A stretch of DNA of 64,000 nt from Alisma plantago-aquatica (taxonomy: Eukaryota; Streptophyta; Magnoliopsida; Alismatales; Alismataceae): positions 1,167,745,749-1,167,809,748 of the forward strand of contig OY856409.1 of the NCBI GenBank assembly GCA_963693085.1, given 5' to 3'. Under the pieces are notes generated by a model. That model saw only the letters and a list, made by a program, of their open reading frames with translations, ran no database searches and had not been told where the DNA came from. Positions 26,282 through 38,700 of the stretch are shown here, piece after piece. Numbering within the stretch: position 1 is the stretch's first letter; each line of letters starts with the position of its first letter. A program made the translations under genes and the position numbers.

Positions 26282-26484
26282 TTACTTGCCCCAGCGGGTA
26301 AGTGTTTTCCCAATGGAAGATACCCTTGCAGTTGCAGCCTCGCAGAGGCATGTTGTTGATCAAAGTGTATAGTTGACACTGCAAGGCAAAACGTTCCACT
26401 TCTTACGAGAGACCAAAAGAGTCGAACGGCCTCGAGGTTTTACTCGTTTTGCTACTCTGGCCACCCCTGTGGACCTGCAGAATC
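26282..26484 (+). promoter_or_regulatory. Upstream / 5' leader region of DGS1-like gene
   Basis: Only 203 bp separate the duplicated LINE flank from the start codon. There is no convincing TATA box. The stretch is less AT-rich than its surroundings and probably contains the 5' untranslated region. The core promoter must lie here or within transposon-derived DNA. Confidence 0.4.
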
Positions 26485-26732
26485 ATGTCATCGCCTTCTC
26501 CATCTCAATCTTCACCGGTCGAAACTCCACACCTAAAACCTCAAGCTCTGGTCTCTCACTACACGAGTCGTGTATTGCAGCCTTTTCGCAGCCTCTTGCC
26601 ATCATCTATCGGATCGCCCAGTCTCCTCAACTGGCTGTGGAGTTTCTACACTCGAGGGTCCCCTGCAAGAACCCGCCGCCGCAAGCCTGGTCTCCCCATT
26701 CCCCTTCCACCTGGCATTCTTGCCTCCTTACC
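26485..26732 (+). CDS. DGS1: DGS1-like exon 1
   Basis: It starts at the first in-frame ATG ([13 protein letters not shown]) and covers 82 codons plus 2 nt. The donor is TTACC|GTGAGT. The N-terminus has a stretch of basic residues (ARTRRRKPG) followed by LPIPLPP, a pattern I recall from plant DGS1 proteins. This exon is GC-richer than its surroundings. Intron 1 (26733-27298) holds nothing else that I recognise. Confidence 0.75.
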
Positions 26733-29700
26733 GTGAGTTACCTTCTCTCTGAAGTTTATAATGTATTCTAATCAGCATGGGCTATCGTTTACATTGGAAT
26801 AGAGAGTTAATGTGGCGCGTCTTTGTTATCTGTATCGATGATGGAAGCCATCGATCTTTGAACTTGTTTGTAGAAAGAGTTAGGGATGTGTATTCATTGC
26901 TGTATCTGTGCCTATGAACCAAATGCATGCAATTCCTCAATGGGAGAGATATAAGACCGACAATTTCTATCATCTGATCGAAGGGAAACACTATATTGCG
27001 AGTCTTGCACTAAATTTATATTTGATATTTCTGACACAGTAAAAATGCGTGGAGATCCTTTCATTATTTCGTACATCAAGTTTAGTGTGCCCTTGCTTTA
27101 GTTATTGTAAAATAAGATCCAATAGGCTGTTTATGTTAATCGTTGCTACACAACTGAGGTGTGAGGTTTCATAAGTCATGCCAAATTTATCAATGTTGAA
27201 GTGATGAACCCACTCTGCTCATGCTTTTCTCTTGACAGATGTCTTCTGTTTTCACCTAGAAAAATGTTGGCTAAAATTTGGGTCCTTGCTTTCTGCAGAG
27301 CAGCAAGTGAAGCAGCTGAGGTGACTCATGTGCTGGATGATGTTTTAGATCATGTTCTCTCAAGTTTACACAAAATACAAAAGAGCCTGCAGTTTTGGCA
27401 ATCTCGTGCTGAGGTCTCTTTTCTCATGCTGGTTTGCTAGAGTCTGTGTTTTAGAACATAAATTCTTGTTTGATCCTATGTTATGACAAATATAAAGAGA
27501 AGTTTGGTGAACCAATGTTTCTTTTTTCACAGGGTAGTGACGCTAAGAAAATATACTTCATGATATTTGAGAGAGGGCCACGAGCATTCATCACGGAGTC
27601 CTTACAGTTGATTAGTAGATATCGAACAAAAGGGTACAATATGCAGAGCATATCTCTATTGGCGTCTGTTTCAATCTCCAATAAAATAACCATTTTGACA
27701 AGGCTGCAATATCATCTTGCAACTTTTCTTGCTCAGGTTTTTCCTTGACTCTTAGTACAAAATGTGATTGTTGAATTAATTGGCATATATATTATTTTGT
27801 CAACTCCAAATGATCTAATTTTCTCCTGAATCTATTTGTCCTGATCGATCTACAATCTGGATATTTTTCTAGTCATATAATAAAATACATTATTATTATA
27901 TGCAAAAGCTTGGCACAAGTACACTGTCACATAAACCAGGACAGTTTGGGATTGACTGACCGGAAGGAGCTAGTTATCCCCTGCAAAATGCACAGACGGA
28001 GGAGAAAGAAGGCAACGGAGAGTGGATCCTTGCAAAAAACGGCAGAGAAGAGAGACAAAGGAGAAAGGAACAAGCTGTTAGTGAGAAAGACAATGCATAG
28101 AGATCAAGAGAACATGCCAGTATGCCACACCCTTCCACCCTCCATTCACTCTCTTTTTATGGCTCCACCACAGACACCCATTGCCCAAAACCACATGTGG
28201 TAATCTGGTATGCTAATGTTTGTTAGTCTTGTATCATTGTGCCACCCAAACGTAGTTGCGAGCACTACCACTCCATATTGAATGAGCAAGTAGTTTGATA
28301 CATTGACATTTTCTCATAGCACAATGTTTTGTGACATAAATGCTTCACTTTAATCGGGAAGAGTGGCAGACTGGCAGTTATTGTGCACCAAGTTCCTCAC
28401 TGAAACTCAAAACTTTTTCAAATATATGGTGGGTCTAACTTGATATCTCGTCTTCTCCAGGAATGAAGAAGTCATGTTTGGCCCCATTGTGCGAACCCTT
28501 CCTTCCTCTAGACAGTTGGCAATGTGGAGTTTTTATTTTCTCTTTGGCGAATATTTGGTACTCTAATTCTTCACAATGAACACCAAACATGCTTAGAGAA
28601 TCATGTTAGTTCTGACACACTAGAATTTGCCCTTGGCTCATTGTTGTACAACTCGACTCCTCCTGACCTGTAACTGCAGAAATAATTTACCTAACCCTCT
28701 TCAACCCCCATAAATAGAGGGAGTAAAATGGGCGGTCTTACTTGTGGATGGAAGTAGGGAGGATGGTTGGGAGGGATGTGGCTAGCCATTTTGGCAGGGC
28801 CAGGGGTTGAGGTCGAAGGGTGGTGGAGGAGCCAAGGAGGTGGTTTGGGCATTGTGGAAGGTTGTTAAGACGGGCGTGTGGTGATGGTCATGAGAATGAC
28901 AGTGTGGGAGGTGAGCCACCTTAAGACTGAAGTAGGTAATGCAATTCTATCTTTTCTATCTTTGGTAGTGTGGCATGTTAGGCACATATAGGCATACAAT
29001 TGATTCATCTTTTTCTTTGAACTCAAGCATTATCCTATAAAACTCACAATTAACATAAACATATATTTTCTACTCCTTGCCTTGTTTAAATACTACTGCT
29101 ACCATATGCATTGGCTTGATTTTTCAACTAACATCACCTTTAGTCCATGAATTTGACTTTCATTTTATTTACACCAGTTAAGAAATCATCACACGTCTGG
29201 GCGATATCTAACATTGTAGCTCAATTATCGCACATATTGATGAGATTGTAGGTACAATCAACATGATCTTCCAATCATGTATAATTTTCTATATTTTTTC
29301 TAGCAAATTAATTAAACATTATAACAATTTTCTCTCACTTTTGTTTCTTTTTTAATAAATAAAATGATGCATAAATCATTGATAATTATTACTTTAGCTT
29401 AATTTGTCTTGGAAACCGTGTTATATATAAAAACACATGAAATTATTAGTTGTACACATTCCAAAATGAATACAAGAAAGTTTGTATATACATAGAGCAC
29501 TCATCAGTTCTGACTCTGAGGAACAAAGTGGCAATCCTAAATGGAAATCAGTTCTGACTCTGAGGAACAAAGTGGCAATCCTAAATGGAAATCAGTTCTG
29601 ACTCTGAGGAACAAAGTGGCAATCCTAAATGGAACAAGGATTATGATATCTCTAATAAAAGAATTGCCATAATAAAAATTTGCTAAAGACTTAGTATTTG

Positions 29701-32700
29701 GAAATGTTGTAATGATACACTTTTAGAGCATAGTTGTAAAGAAGAGTGAAAGAGACAAGGTGTTAATGCTTCTTATAGATATGCCCCCTCATTGCACATG
29801 GTATAAGACGTGATGGCAACATGAGTGGCAGGTGAGGCAAACTAGGAATGCAAGGCTATACAATAGTGGTGGGCAGTGATGATAAAGGAGAGAGCTGGAT
29901 TACATGTGAGACTCTTAAATATTGACATGCTTTTGTTGTAAAAAATGGAACAGTACTTACATAACGTGTCATGCATATAGAGTACTACAACATATTAGAA
30001 AACTATATAAATGTCCATCCATAAATAATAAATACAATAAATGCAAAATCTCTCTCTTTCTCTCTCTACACACATCAGAAAACATGCATGCTCACACATT
30101 GAAAAGGACATGTCAATGCTCACACACTCGTAGGAAAGCACACACATAGATATACATGGGAGAAAAGGATGCTAGCCCTCGAATCTGGATATCGAAATTA
30201 TACATGAACCTTATTCAACACTATCATGAAAACTTTTGCCATGGTTCAACCACTGGACGAGAAGTTTACTATGCAGATATTACATGTTTCAACAATGATT
30301 TAAATCAGTTATACTGCCTCCATCATAAAGTTTTATGAGCATTGAAATCAATAGTAAATATAATATTTAACATTTATCATCTAAATGTTTGAATGGTATA
30401 AAAGAGTAGAATTGGGATCTACAAGATATTCACATCTAATCCAAACCAAGTACAAGCACAACATTTTGTGATTTTTTCTCTAGATTGTTAAGCAAAGAAA
30501 TACATAATTGGCTTCCACATTATTTAAAACATATTGATGCAAACTTGATTTGCAAAACAAATTCATTCATCTAATATCACTTTGCTGAACAATACACCTG
30601 GGGACGAGTTTATATAGAAAATCTAGTGGAAGACTGAACAGGCTTGTTTCCACTAATGTACCAACTTAAATAATAAATAAAAGTAAATTAAGTAATTAAG
30701 AACTTACGATAAGTCCCTAATACCAGGGCTGGCAAAACAAGACCCGACTTGATTGACCCGACCCGAACCCACAATTTTAAGCGGGTTTAAGGTCTAAGGT
30801 TTTTCAACCCGTCCCGAAACTGACCCGAACCCGAAGAACCCGAAATTAATTTAATTTAGGGTCGGGTTGGGTCCGGGTTTGGACTTTAGACCTGAATATC
30901 ACAATTATATTTTCAAATAAAATTACAAATACTATATTTTAAGACACCCAATGGCCTATTAAATTACTAATCCATCAATCATGAAGTTTATTTTGGCGAT
31001 TCTACATGGTTTCATATTGATTTGTATGATTTAGTAATTATGTTATACTTAGTGTTTAAAACTCTCGATCAAACTACAATAGGTTTTATATGTGTTTCTT
31101 TATCACATTGTAAGTTTATCACAATATAATTTGTTAATTACACTTGGAAATTATCAATGATTAGACAAATCATTTTAAAATTACTCTTGCTATTGGATTT
31201 ACGGGTAAGACCCGATAGACCCGAAATTATTTGCGGGTCGGGTTAGGGTCAAGGGTTTCGACCCGAAAATCCATCTTTTGCAAGTTTAGGGTCTAGCCAA
31301 AAAATGTTGACCCGAAATAAAACCCGCTCAACTTGAACCCGATTGCCACCCCTACATAATACTACGCTTAGGTCCCAAAACTGAAACAATTCATAGTGAA
31401 TCCTAAAACATGGTCATCATCATCATCATCTAAGCCTCAATCCCAACTATGTTGGGGTCGGCTACATGGATCCTTCGTTTCCATTCAGCTCTATCATGGG
31501 CCATATTCTGATTGAGATGTAGAGATTCAAAATCTCTCTTTATAAGCTCATCCCATGTTAATTTAGGCCTTCCTCTTCTTCTATTTATAGTGTTTGGCTC
31601 AATAGCATTGCTTCGTATAGGCGCACTAGTAGGTCTGCGTTGCACATGTCCGTACCATCTGAGTCGGCCCTCACACAACTTGTCCTCAATGCTCGCCACC
31701 CCCACTTTATTCCTGATATAGTCATTTCTCAAACGATCTTTTCTTGTCTTCCCACACATCCATCTCAGCATACGCATTTAAGCCACGTTCATCTTGTTGA
31801 GACCTTGTTTCTTCACCGCCCAACATTCACTCCCATAGAGCATGGCTGGTCGTATAGCTGTTCTATAAAACTTACTTTTTAACCTGAGAGGGATCTTCTG
31901 ATCGCATAAAACTCCAGTTGCACTCCTCCATTTCAACCATCCTGCAGTGATCCGGTGACAAACATCATTTTGGACATCCCCGTCTATTTGAATAATAGAA
32001 CCTAAGTAACGAAATTTGTCACATTTTGGTATATCTACTCCGTCCAACTTGGCTCCATCATTCACACTGCGAGATTGGCTGAAATTGCAATGCATATACT
32101 CAGTTTTGCTCCTGCTAATCATCAATCCATTTGATTCCAATGCCTTTCTCCAACATTCAACTTTATCATTCAATCCATCTTTTGTTTCGTCAATCAAAAC
32201 ATCATCAACAAATAACATACACCAAGGAATATCATCCTGAACATTCTTTGTTAACTCATCCATAACCAGAACGAATAGATATTGGCTGAGTGTGGATCCT
32301 TGGTGTACCCCAACTGTAATAGGAAAAGTTGGTGTCTCTCCTCCAGGAGTCTTGACACTTGCAGTAGAGCTATCATACATGTCTTTGATCAAGTCAATGT
32401 ATTGGATAGGCACACCCTTTTTCTTCAAAACCATCCATAACACTTCTCTGGGTACTCGATCATAAGCCTTCTCTAGATCGATAAACACCATATGAAGATC
32501 TCTTTTGCTTTGTCTATACTTCTCCATAAGCCTCCTTATCAGAAAAATAGCATCTGTTGTTGATCTTCCAGGCATGAAACCAAATTGGTTGTTTGATACC
32601 TGCGTTATAGATCTACATTGACTTGAAAATTTGCGTTATACCATGAATCCTAAAACATGGTAACGTACAAAATAGATAATTATGACTAATGGGTTGTGCT

Positions 32701-35700
32701 ATTAGGTTTTTGAAAATTTGCGAGCGGAACTTGTCCCGCATCAGTCGCTTCCGTTGCGAATTATCTCGTCCCTAGATCAAAACCAAAAGTTGATGATGCA
32801 AAACAATGCTATTTCCTTGTGCAAAGAAATTTGGTTGGTTAAATATCACGCTTTTGATGCAACGATCAAACTAATCAATGTCTTTGAGTCGGGAGAGCTG
32901 TGGGAAGAATGGATCATAGAAAACCAGTGGCATCACTTTGAGTGATGGAGAACATGGATCTATGTCTGTGTCATTCGTGTTGTCATCCTCATCTTTCAAA
33001 TCTTCCCCATCCCATGTAAAGCATTTTAGGCATTGAGCATATCAATGCCCACTTCATTTCAACCCATGTATGGGTTGACTGGAGGAGGATTAAACGGTGC
33101 ATGAACGGCTCTGGGGTTGGCCATCTGCTGCCGTGCAACTTGTGAATGTGCCAATCTTCTTGTTGCAGAAACTCAACGACCATACCTTTGATTTTTGTAA
33201 TCTATCTTGGGCCGTGAGATGAGCGTCATGCTCGATCGTCTTGGTGTTGAAGTTGCCATTGTGCACCATGCTCAAGTCAGTGAAGTTTGATTGAATTTTG
33301 GAATTTTGTAATTTAGGTCCACAAGTGTGCACAGATTTCAGTCAATGATACATAATTTTAAAATTTCGATACGTGGTTGAAGATTCTCCAAGTTGTGGAT
33401 GATGCACAAGAATGATAGAAAAATGCTCAAAAGTCAGATTTGGAGGTGAAATGAAGAATACCCTCAATGTACTTTTCATGATGAACACTACCATGACGTA
33501 CTGATCGTGGTAAACTGTAACTTTCGTTCTTATTTTTGCTGGATTCTTGACAAAAAGGGTGAAATTCTGTGGTGGATGGACAAAAATAAAGTTCTGGAAG
33601 AAGATCAAAAGACGAAGACGAAGAATTGTAGAGAGGAAATAAACAGTACGGCAAAGGTGTACTGTTCATGATAAAAAATAACGGCGGTGTACTATTTGCG
33701 GAAGATGAAGACCGGTTTTCCCTTTGCTGGAACTTTTGACAAAAAGAGGGGGAAAACTTGTGTGGTAGATGTAGAAGAAATTATGGAAGAAGATCGGGAG
33801 AGGAAGGTAGAGAGGAAACAAACAATATGATGGTGGTACCTGTATACAATGAACAGTAACCACAATGTGCTGCTCATGGGAACCATACTTTTTTGTCTTT
33901 AACATGAGTCGATTGTGGTTTGGATCCAATGGAGGGTGGTAATTGCTCCTAGACCTAGGGTTTAGGAGACCAGCAAGTAGAGGATAGATGGGTTGGGCTG
34001 CACTGGGGTTATGCTCGTCTCTCGGGGTCCTGGGATGTAGATCTAGGCTGTGATATCAACTGATGCAAACTCGACTTGCAAAACAAATTCATTCATCTAA
34101 TTCAACTTTCTTGAACAATACCCCTAGACATCGAAAACTTGTAGGAAGCTCTCATTGGCTTATTTCCACTAACGATCCAACTACAATAATAAATAAAATT
34201 AAGTAACCAAGAACTTAATAAGTCCCTAATATTACACTTAGGTTCTAAACTGAAACAATCACATAGTGAGTCCTAAAACACGATAACGTTACAAAATAGC
34301 TAATCAGGACTATTGGGATGTGCTATCAGGCTTTTGAATCAAGGAGTGGAATTTGTCCTGCTTCACTTACATTTAAGATTTCGTGTGTAACTTTTTATAA
34401 AGTTCTGTGATTAAAAGACATTTCTCGAATCAATTTGTCTTCTAAATAAACAAACTCTTCTTTGAACAAGAAACCTAAAGTTTGCATAAAGCCACAATGA
34501 TTTGGTGAAATGGTACATCACATCCTAGTATTTTTAGTAAATAATGCATGCTTGGAAAACATTTATCCAACTTGTTTAAAAACTAGTGACTTGTTTGCTT
34601 AACATTGTGTTTTAGTAATTGTGTAGATTATATCACGTCGTTTAGAAAGATTCAAATTGTTTGTCGGATCTCCTATCATTCTTATTGTTTTAGATTGCTT
34701 GTGTTAAAGTATCTTTAAAGATTTTATTTCCCAAAGTCTTACATTTCCACTTCCATAAACTTTTGCTTCAACAATTGACTAGAAGTTGAATCTTGTGTCA
34801 CGTGTGGGTCTGCACACGTCCATCCATGCATGCGACCATGGTTGTTAGGATAAGATTAGTGAGTGAACCAATCAGGCTAGTTAGGATTAGATCAGTGAGT
34901 GCATCGATCAACCTGATGGTATTTGGTTAACCAATCCGACTAGTGGTTTAACCAATTCAACTAAGTGATTTCCTTGATGACAAAATAATTATTTTAAGCT
35001 AGAAATATGGATAAAATTAGCTAAAGTAAAATTAAAATAATGACAATCCTCTATATCAAACTCATTAAACGATGGACTATTACGCTAGAAATATGGATAA
35101 AATTAGCTAAAGTAAAATTGAAATAATGACAATCCTCTATATCAAACTCACTAAACAACGAACTACTACATTTAAAATGGTGAAATAAATTTACAGGTTT
35201 ACTGTTGAGGTTACAAGGATTTTCTCTATCACATATTTCAATTTCATGACTATGGCTAATTGGCAATTTAAACCACAGATATACATCAAACTTTTAACAA
35301 TATCTAAGTCCTATAGGAAAAAGTAATATTCTGGGTAAGTGAAACTGGCCTCTTTGAGGAAATTTTGACCCGTTTGTGGTTTAATCAATATTTTCGATCA
35401 TTCATCAGCTTTGACTTTTATTGAAAACCGGTCTAGGATTGAGTCGGACTAATTTTCCCATCGGTTCACGGTCAACTGGTCTGGCTGACCAGTATAACCC
35501 AATTATGACAAAACTGCATGTTACTAGTGGGCTATAGTTTATCTCTTGGCACTAAGATTAGTGAACAAGTGAATTCTCTCTATTGCATGTATATCTCAGT
35601 TCAAAGTGGACTTGTCATATTCTTAGTTTGCTTGTCATTTTTACTGCGAGAGATGTGAAAGTGCTTATTGGTGCTTCTAGAAATAACTGCATTAATATGT

Positions 35701-38700
35701 TAAAATATTTCCTATAAGAACCATTATCAAAATTTTATTGTTTGTAAAGAACTTTGATGTTTGCTTTCTAGATCAAAGGATACCGATTTGCACTGAAAAT
35801 TCTTATATTCTTTTCCACCCATGTGGTGGCATGGGAATGGCCTCCACACGTCTGAATAAAAAAATTTGATTATCTTTATTGGAAATATAACGACCAAAAA
35901 AATATATTGGAAATATCCCTTTCCATGTTACAAGTTAGTACTTGAGAAATCTATATACTCATTCTAGATGCAGATTGGCTGAACTTTGTATTTCAAATAC
36001 TCTGCAAGCATGACACAAAGAAAGACATATAAGAGAATATCAATCCAGATGCTACATATAAACTGCATTACTAAAATTTTCGCACGTAGTTGCAAAGTTC
36101 TAACCATAGTTACCATGACGCCTGGGGGTGAGAAGAATATGGTTAATAACCGATTCACCGAATGGTCAAAACTGAATGGTTTCATTTTGGACAATTTGGT
36201 TAATTCGGTTAGTTTTGTTAGTTTATTTCGGTTAATTGGTTAAACGGTTAATTTGACGCTTAAAAATATTTACTATTTGGTTAACTGAATTAACCGAACA
36301 GTAAAAGTTTATTAATTTAAAAAATATTCTACACATATATACCTACATACCTGGACTTGTATTTGAAAAAACCTCTACATTTAAATTTCATGAAATGTGC
36401 ACCTCAAAATCTATATCCAATACTACTATAGTATAACAATTGTTCAAAGTTTTATGAGTATCTTCATATTATACTATTACAAGAGTGTTATTTGATTAAC
36501 CAAATTAACCGTTAACCGATTAACCATAACCGAATCAACCGACACTAATATGGTTAGTTTAATGGTTAAACTCTCACAACACAAATTAACCATTTAACCG
36601 AACCACATTAACCATAATTAACCGAAATAACTGAATGCTCACCCCTAACAACGCCCGCCTAGGCTTCAGAGCAACACATCCGACCCAGGTCCCAATTTCA
36701 TTTAGTGGCTTGCGTGGCCTCCTAGGGCCATTTAGTATGATTTTTTTTTTCTAGGCTTAAATGAGGTTAACTTAGATATGAATGAGGTTACGTTTGGTCA
36801 TTTTAGGTTTGAGCTAATTTAATTTACGTTTCTTTTGGCCAAATATGCTCTGATTTGGTCAAGCAATGTTTGATTTAGGTCAAACTAGGGCAAGAGAAAT
36901 ATGATTGTCACATTCGATCAAATTGGGTTTGATCTCTATATTAGATTTGATTCTAGATAAAATTTGTCTGGTTTACGTTGAAGTATGTGTAGGTTATATC
37001 AAAACTCAATTAAGTTAGGGTATGATTAAGTTAGGTTATGTCAAACTAGGGCAAGAGAAATATGATTGTCACATTCGATCAAATTGGGTTTGATCTATAT
37101 TAGATTTGATTCTAGATAAATTTTGTCTGGTTTATGTTGACGTATGTGTATGTTATGTCAAAACTCAATTAAGCTAGGGTAAAGATTGATCAAATGTAGG
37201 TCATGTCAGGTTATAGGTGAATTTAGGATTGGTAAAGTTTAGAGAATGAATAGTATCTATCCGACTTAGTAAATATGTGTAGGCTTATAAATATTAAGAC
37301 AATCCAACAATAATTATGGTTTTATGCATGGAAGATAAAAAATGCTTATTCTCTTACTAGGAGGCTTATGGAGAAGTACAGAGAAAATAAAAACCATCTT
37401 CATAAAGTTTTTTTTGGAAAAACGATATGATTAGGAAAACCCGTGTGTAAGTTTCCTTATTGATAGAAGGGTAGACCCTCCCTCTCCTATAAATAGGAGG
37501 AGATATAGGGAAGCGAGCAAACCCTAATGGCCAAAACACAATTGGGCCCATATACAAATAGACTCAATACTTAACTAATTAACTAGACTCTCTAACACTC
37601 TCCTCAAGCTGGAGCTTGTGGAGAAACCCAAGTCATCTTGTAAACAAATAGACATACTAAATATGAAGAAGCAGAAGAAAAAGATAAATCAAGCCCATAC
37701 AAGAAAATATCTCCCCTCAATATTACAATAAGGTACTCATCACTCAAAAACCCCCCTCAAGTAGATAATCCAAGCAGGTACGCAGGCAGGTAGTAGGAGA
37801 TTCTTGATCAGTATGAACTGGCGTTTGGAATAGAAGTAAACAACAATAGGTAGGCATCATGGTCTTCATCTCAGTCACTATCCTCAAGGAATAGACCAAA
37901 GAGTGTTTGAACACAAAACCAGAGAGTGCTGGTACACAAGTAGTAGTCAACACACATACAAAGCACATACAAGAAAAGAGTCAGCATTAGGGAAGAGCAT
38001 CGGGTCGGGCTGGCCCGATTCGACCCGCGACCCAACCCGCATAACCCGATCCAGACCCGAATCCGAATTATAATTTGGATGGGTCGGACCTAAAATTTAA
38101 ACCCATATTTTATTAAGGCCGGGTATAGGCTAAGGTAAACCCAAGCCCGAAAACCCGAATGCCCAAATTAGATTTTATGTACATTTTATACGTAAACATC
38201 TATGTTTGTCCTAAAAAAATATACAAATTTCTTGATGCACTATGTAGTACGTATCCGACCAATGGCAACATGCATAATCCGTAATCTTAACATGATTTGT
38301 GAATTGATACTAGTAAGATAACCATCATTGACATGGATAGACATACTTGATTTCTTTATTTTGATCTTACTGTGTCATTCAAATGGAACCTTTTGTTGTT
38401 TAGCTATGTATATTTTAACAGAACAAAATATGACATCCATACTTCGATTTGCAATGTATATAACTCTCAAAAAAGTCATGTCATTAGCTCATTAAAGAAA
38501 AATAAATAAACAACCAGCTCAATGCATAGTAAATTCTGCTCATATGCCCACATGTAGGAGACAAATGATCTTTTTCCCTTCCAACACCCATTTCATTGTA
38601 TATACATATAAGATGATGAAGCAAAAAGCCACAACATTGTAGGTCTCACTGATTTTTTAAGTTTTATACATTCAAATGTACGAGAAAATGATTTTGCTCT

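Larger units (their letters stand above)
30535..32743 (-). repeat. 3' LTR of the minus element, split by two insertions
   Basis: The pieces 30535-30723, 31355-31414 and 32644-32743 together match the 305-bp LTR at 34061-34365. Removing the hAT element and the LINE restores its length. Confidence 0.75.
30535..34365 (-). mobile_element. Non-autonomous LTR retroelement with nested insertions
   Basis: Direct repeats beginning TGATGCAAACT (30535 and 34061) and ending near GTCC(C/T)GC(A/T)TCA flank a 1.3-kb interior without gag or pol. Next to the right-hand repeat, 34047-34060 read on the minus strand gives TTGATATCACAGCC, a mutated initiator-Met primer site (normally TGGTATCAGAGCC). This fixes the orientation as minus. 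The left LTR is swollen by a hAT element and a LINE. I could not confirm a target duplication. Confidence 0.7.
36104..37290. mobile_element. Fragment of the GCCTAGGC hAT-like family
   Basis: It begins CCATAGTTACCATGACGCC, with CGCCTAGGC resuming after a nested MITE. Its interior has the GGTCAAATTAGG-style degenerate repeats also seen in 43418-44600. The right terminus is not found; it merges into a LINE fragment at about 37300. Confidence 0.5.

Noticed and set aside
26373..26771. Alternative first-exon frame of 132 codons
   Set aside because: It has no ATG start (TTG at 26373) and runs through the splice donor. The frame from ATG 26485 joins the downstream NCA2-family exons correctly.
29503..29634. 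Possible CRISPR-like array
   Set aside because: Units are contiguous identical 44-bp repeats with no spacers, in a eukaryotic intron.
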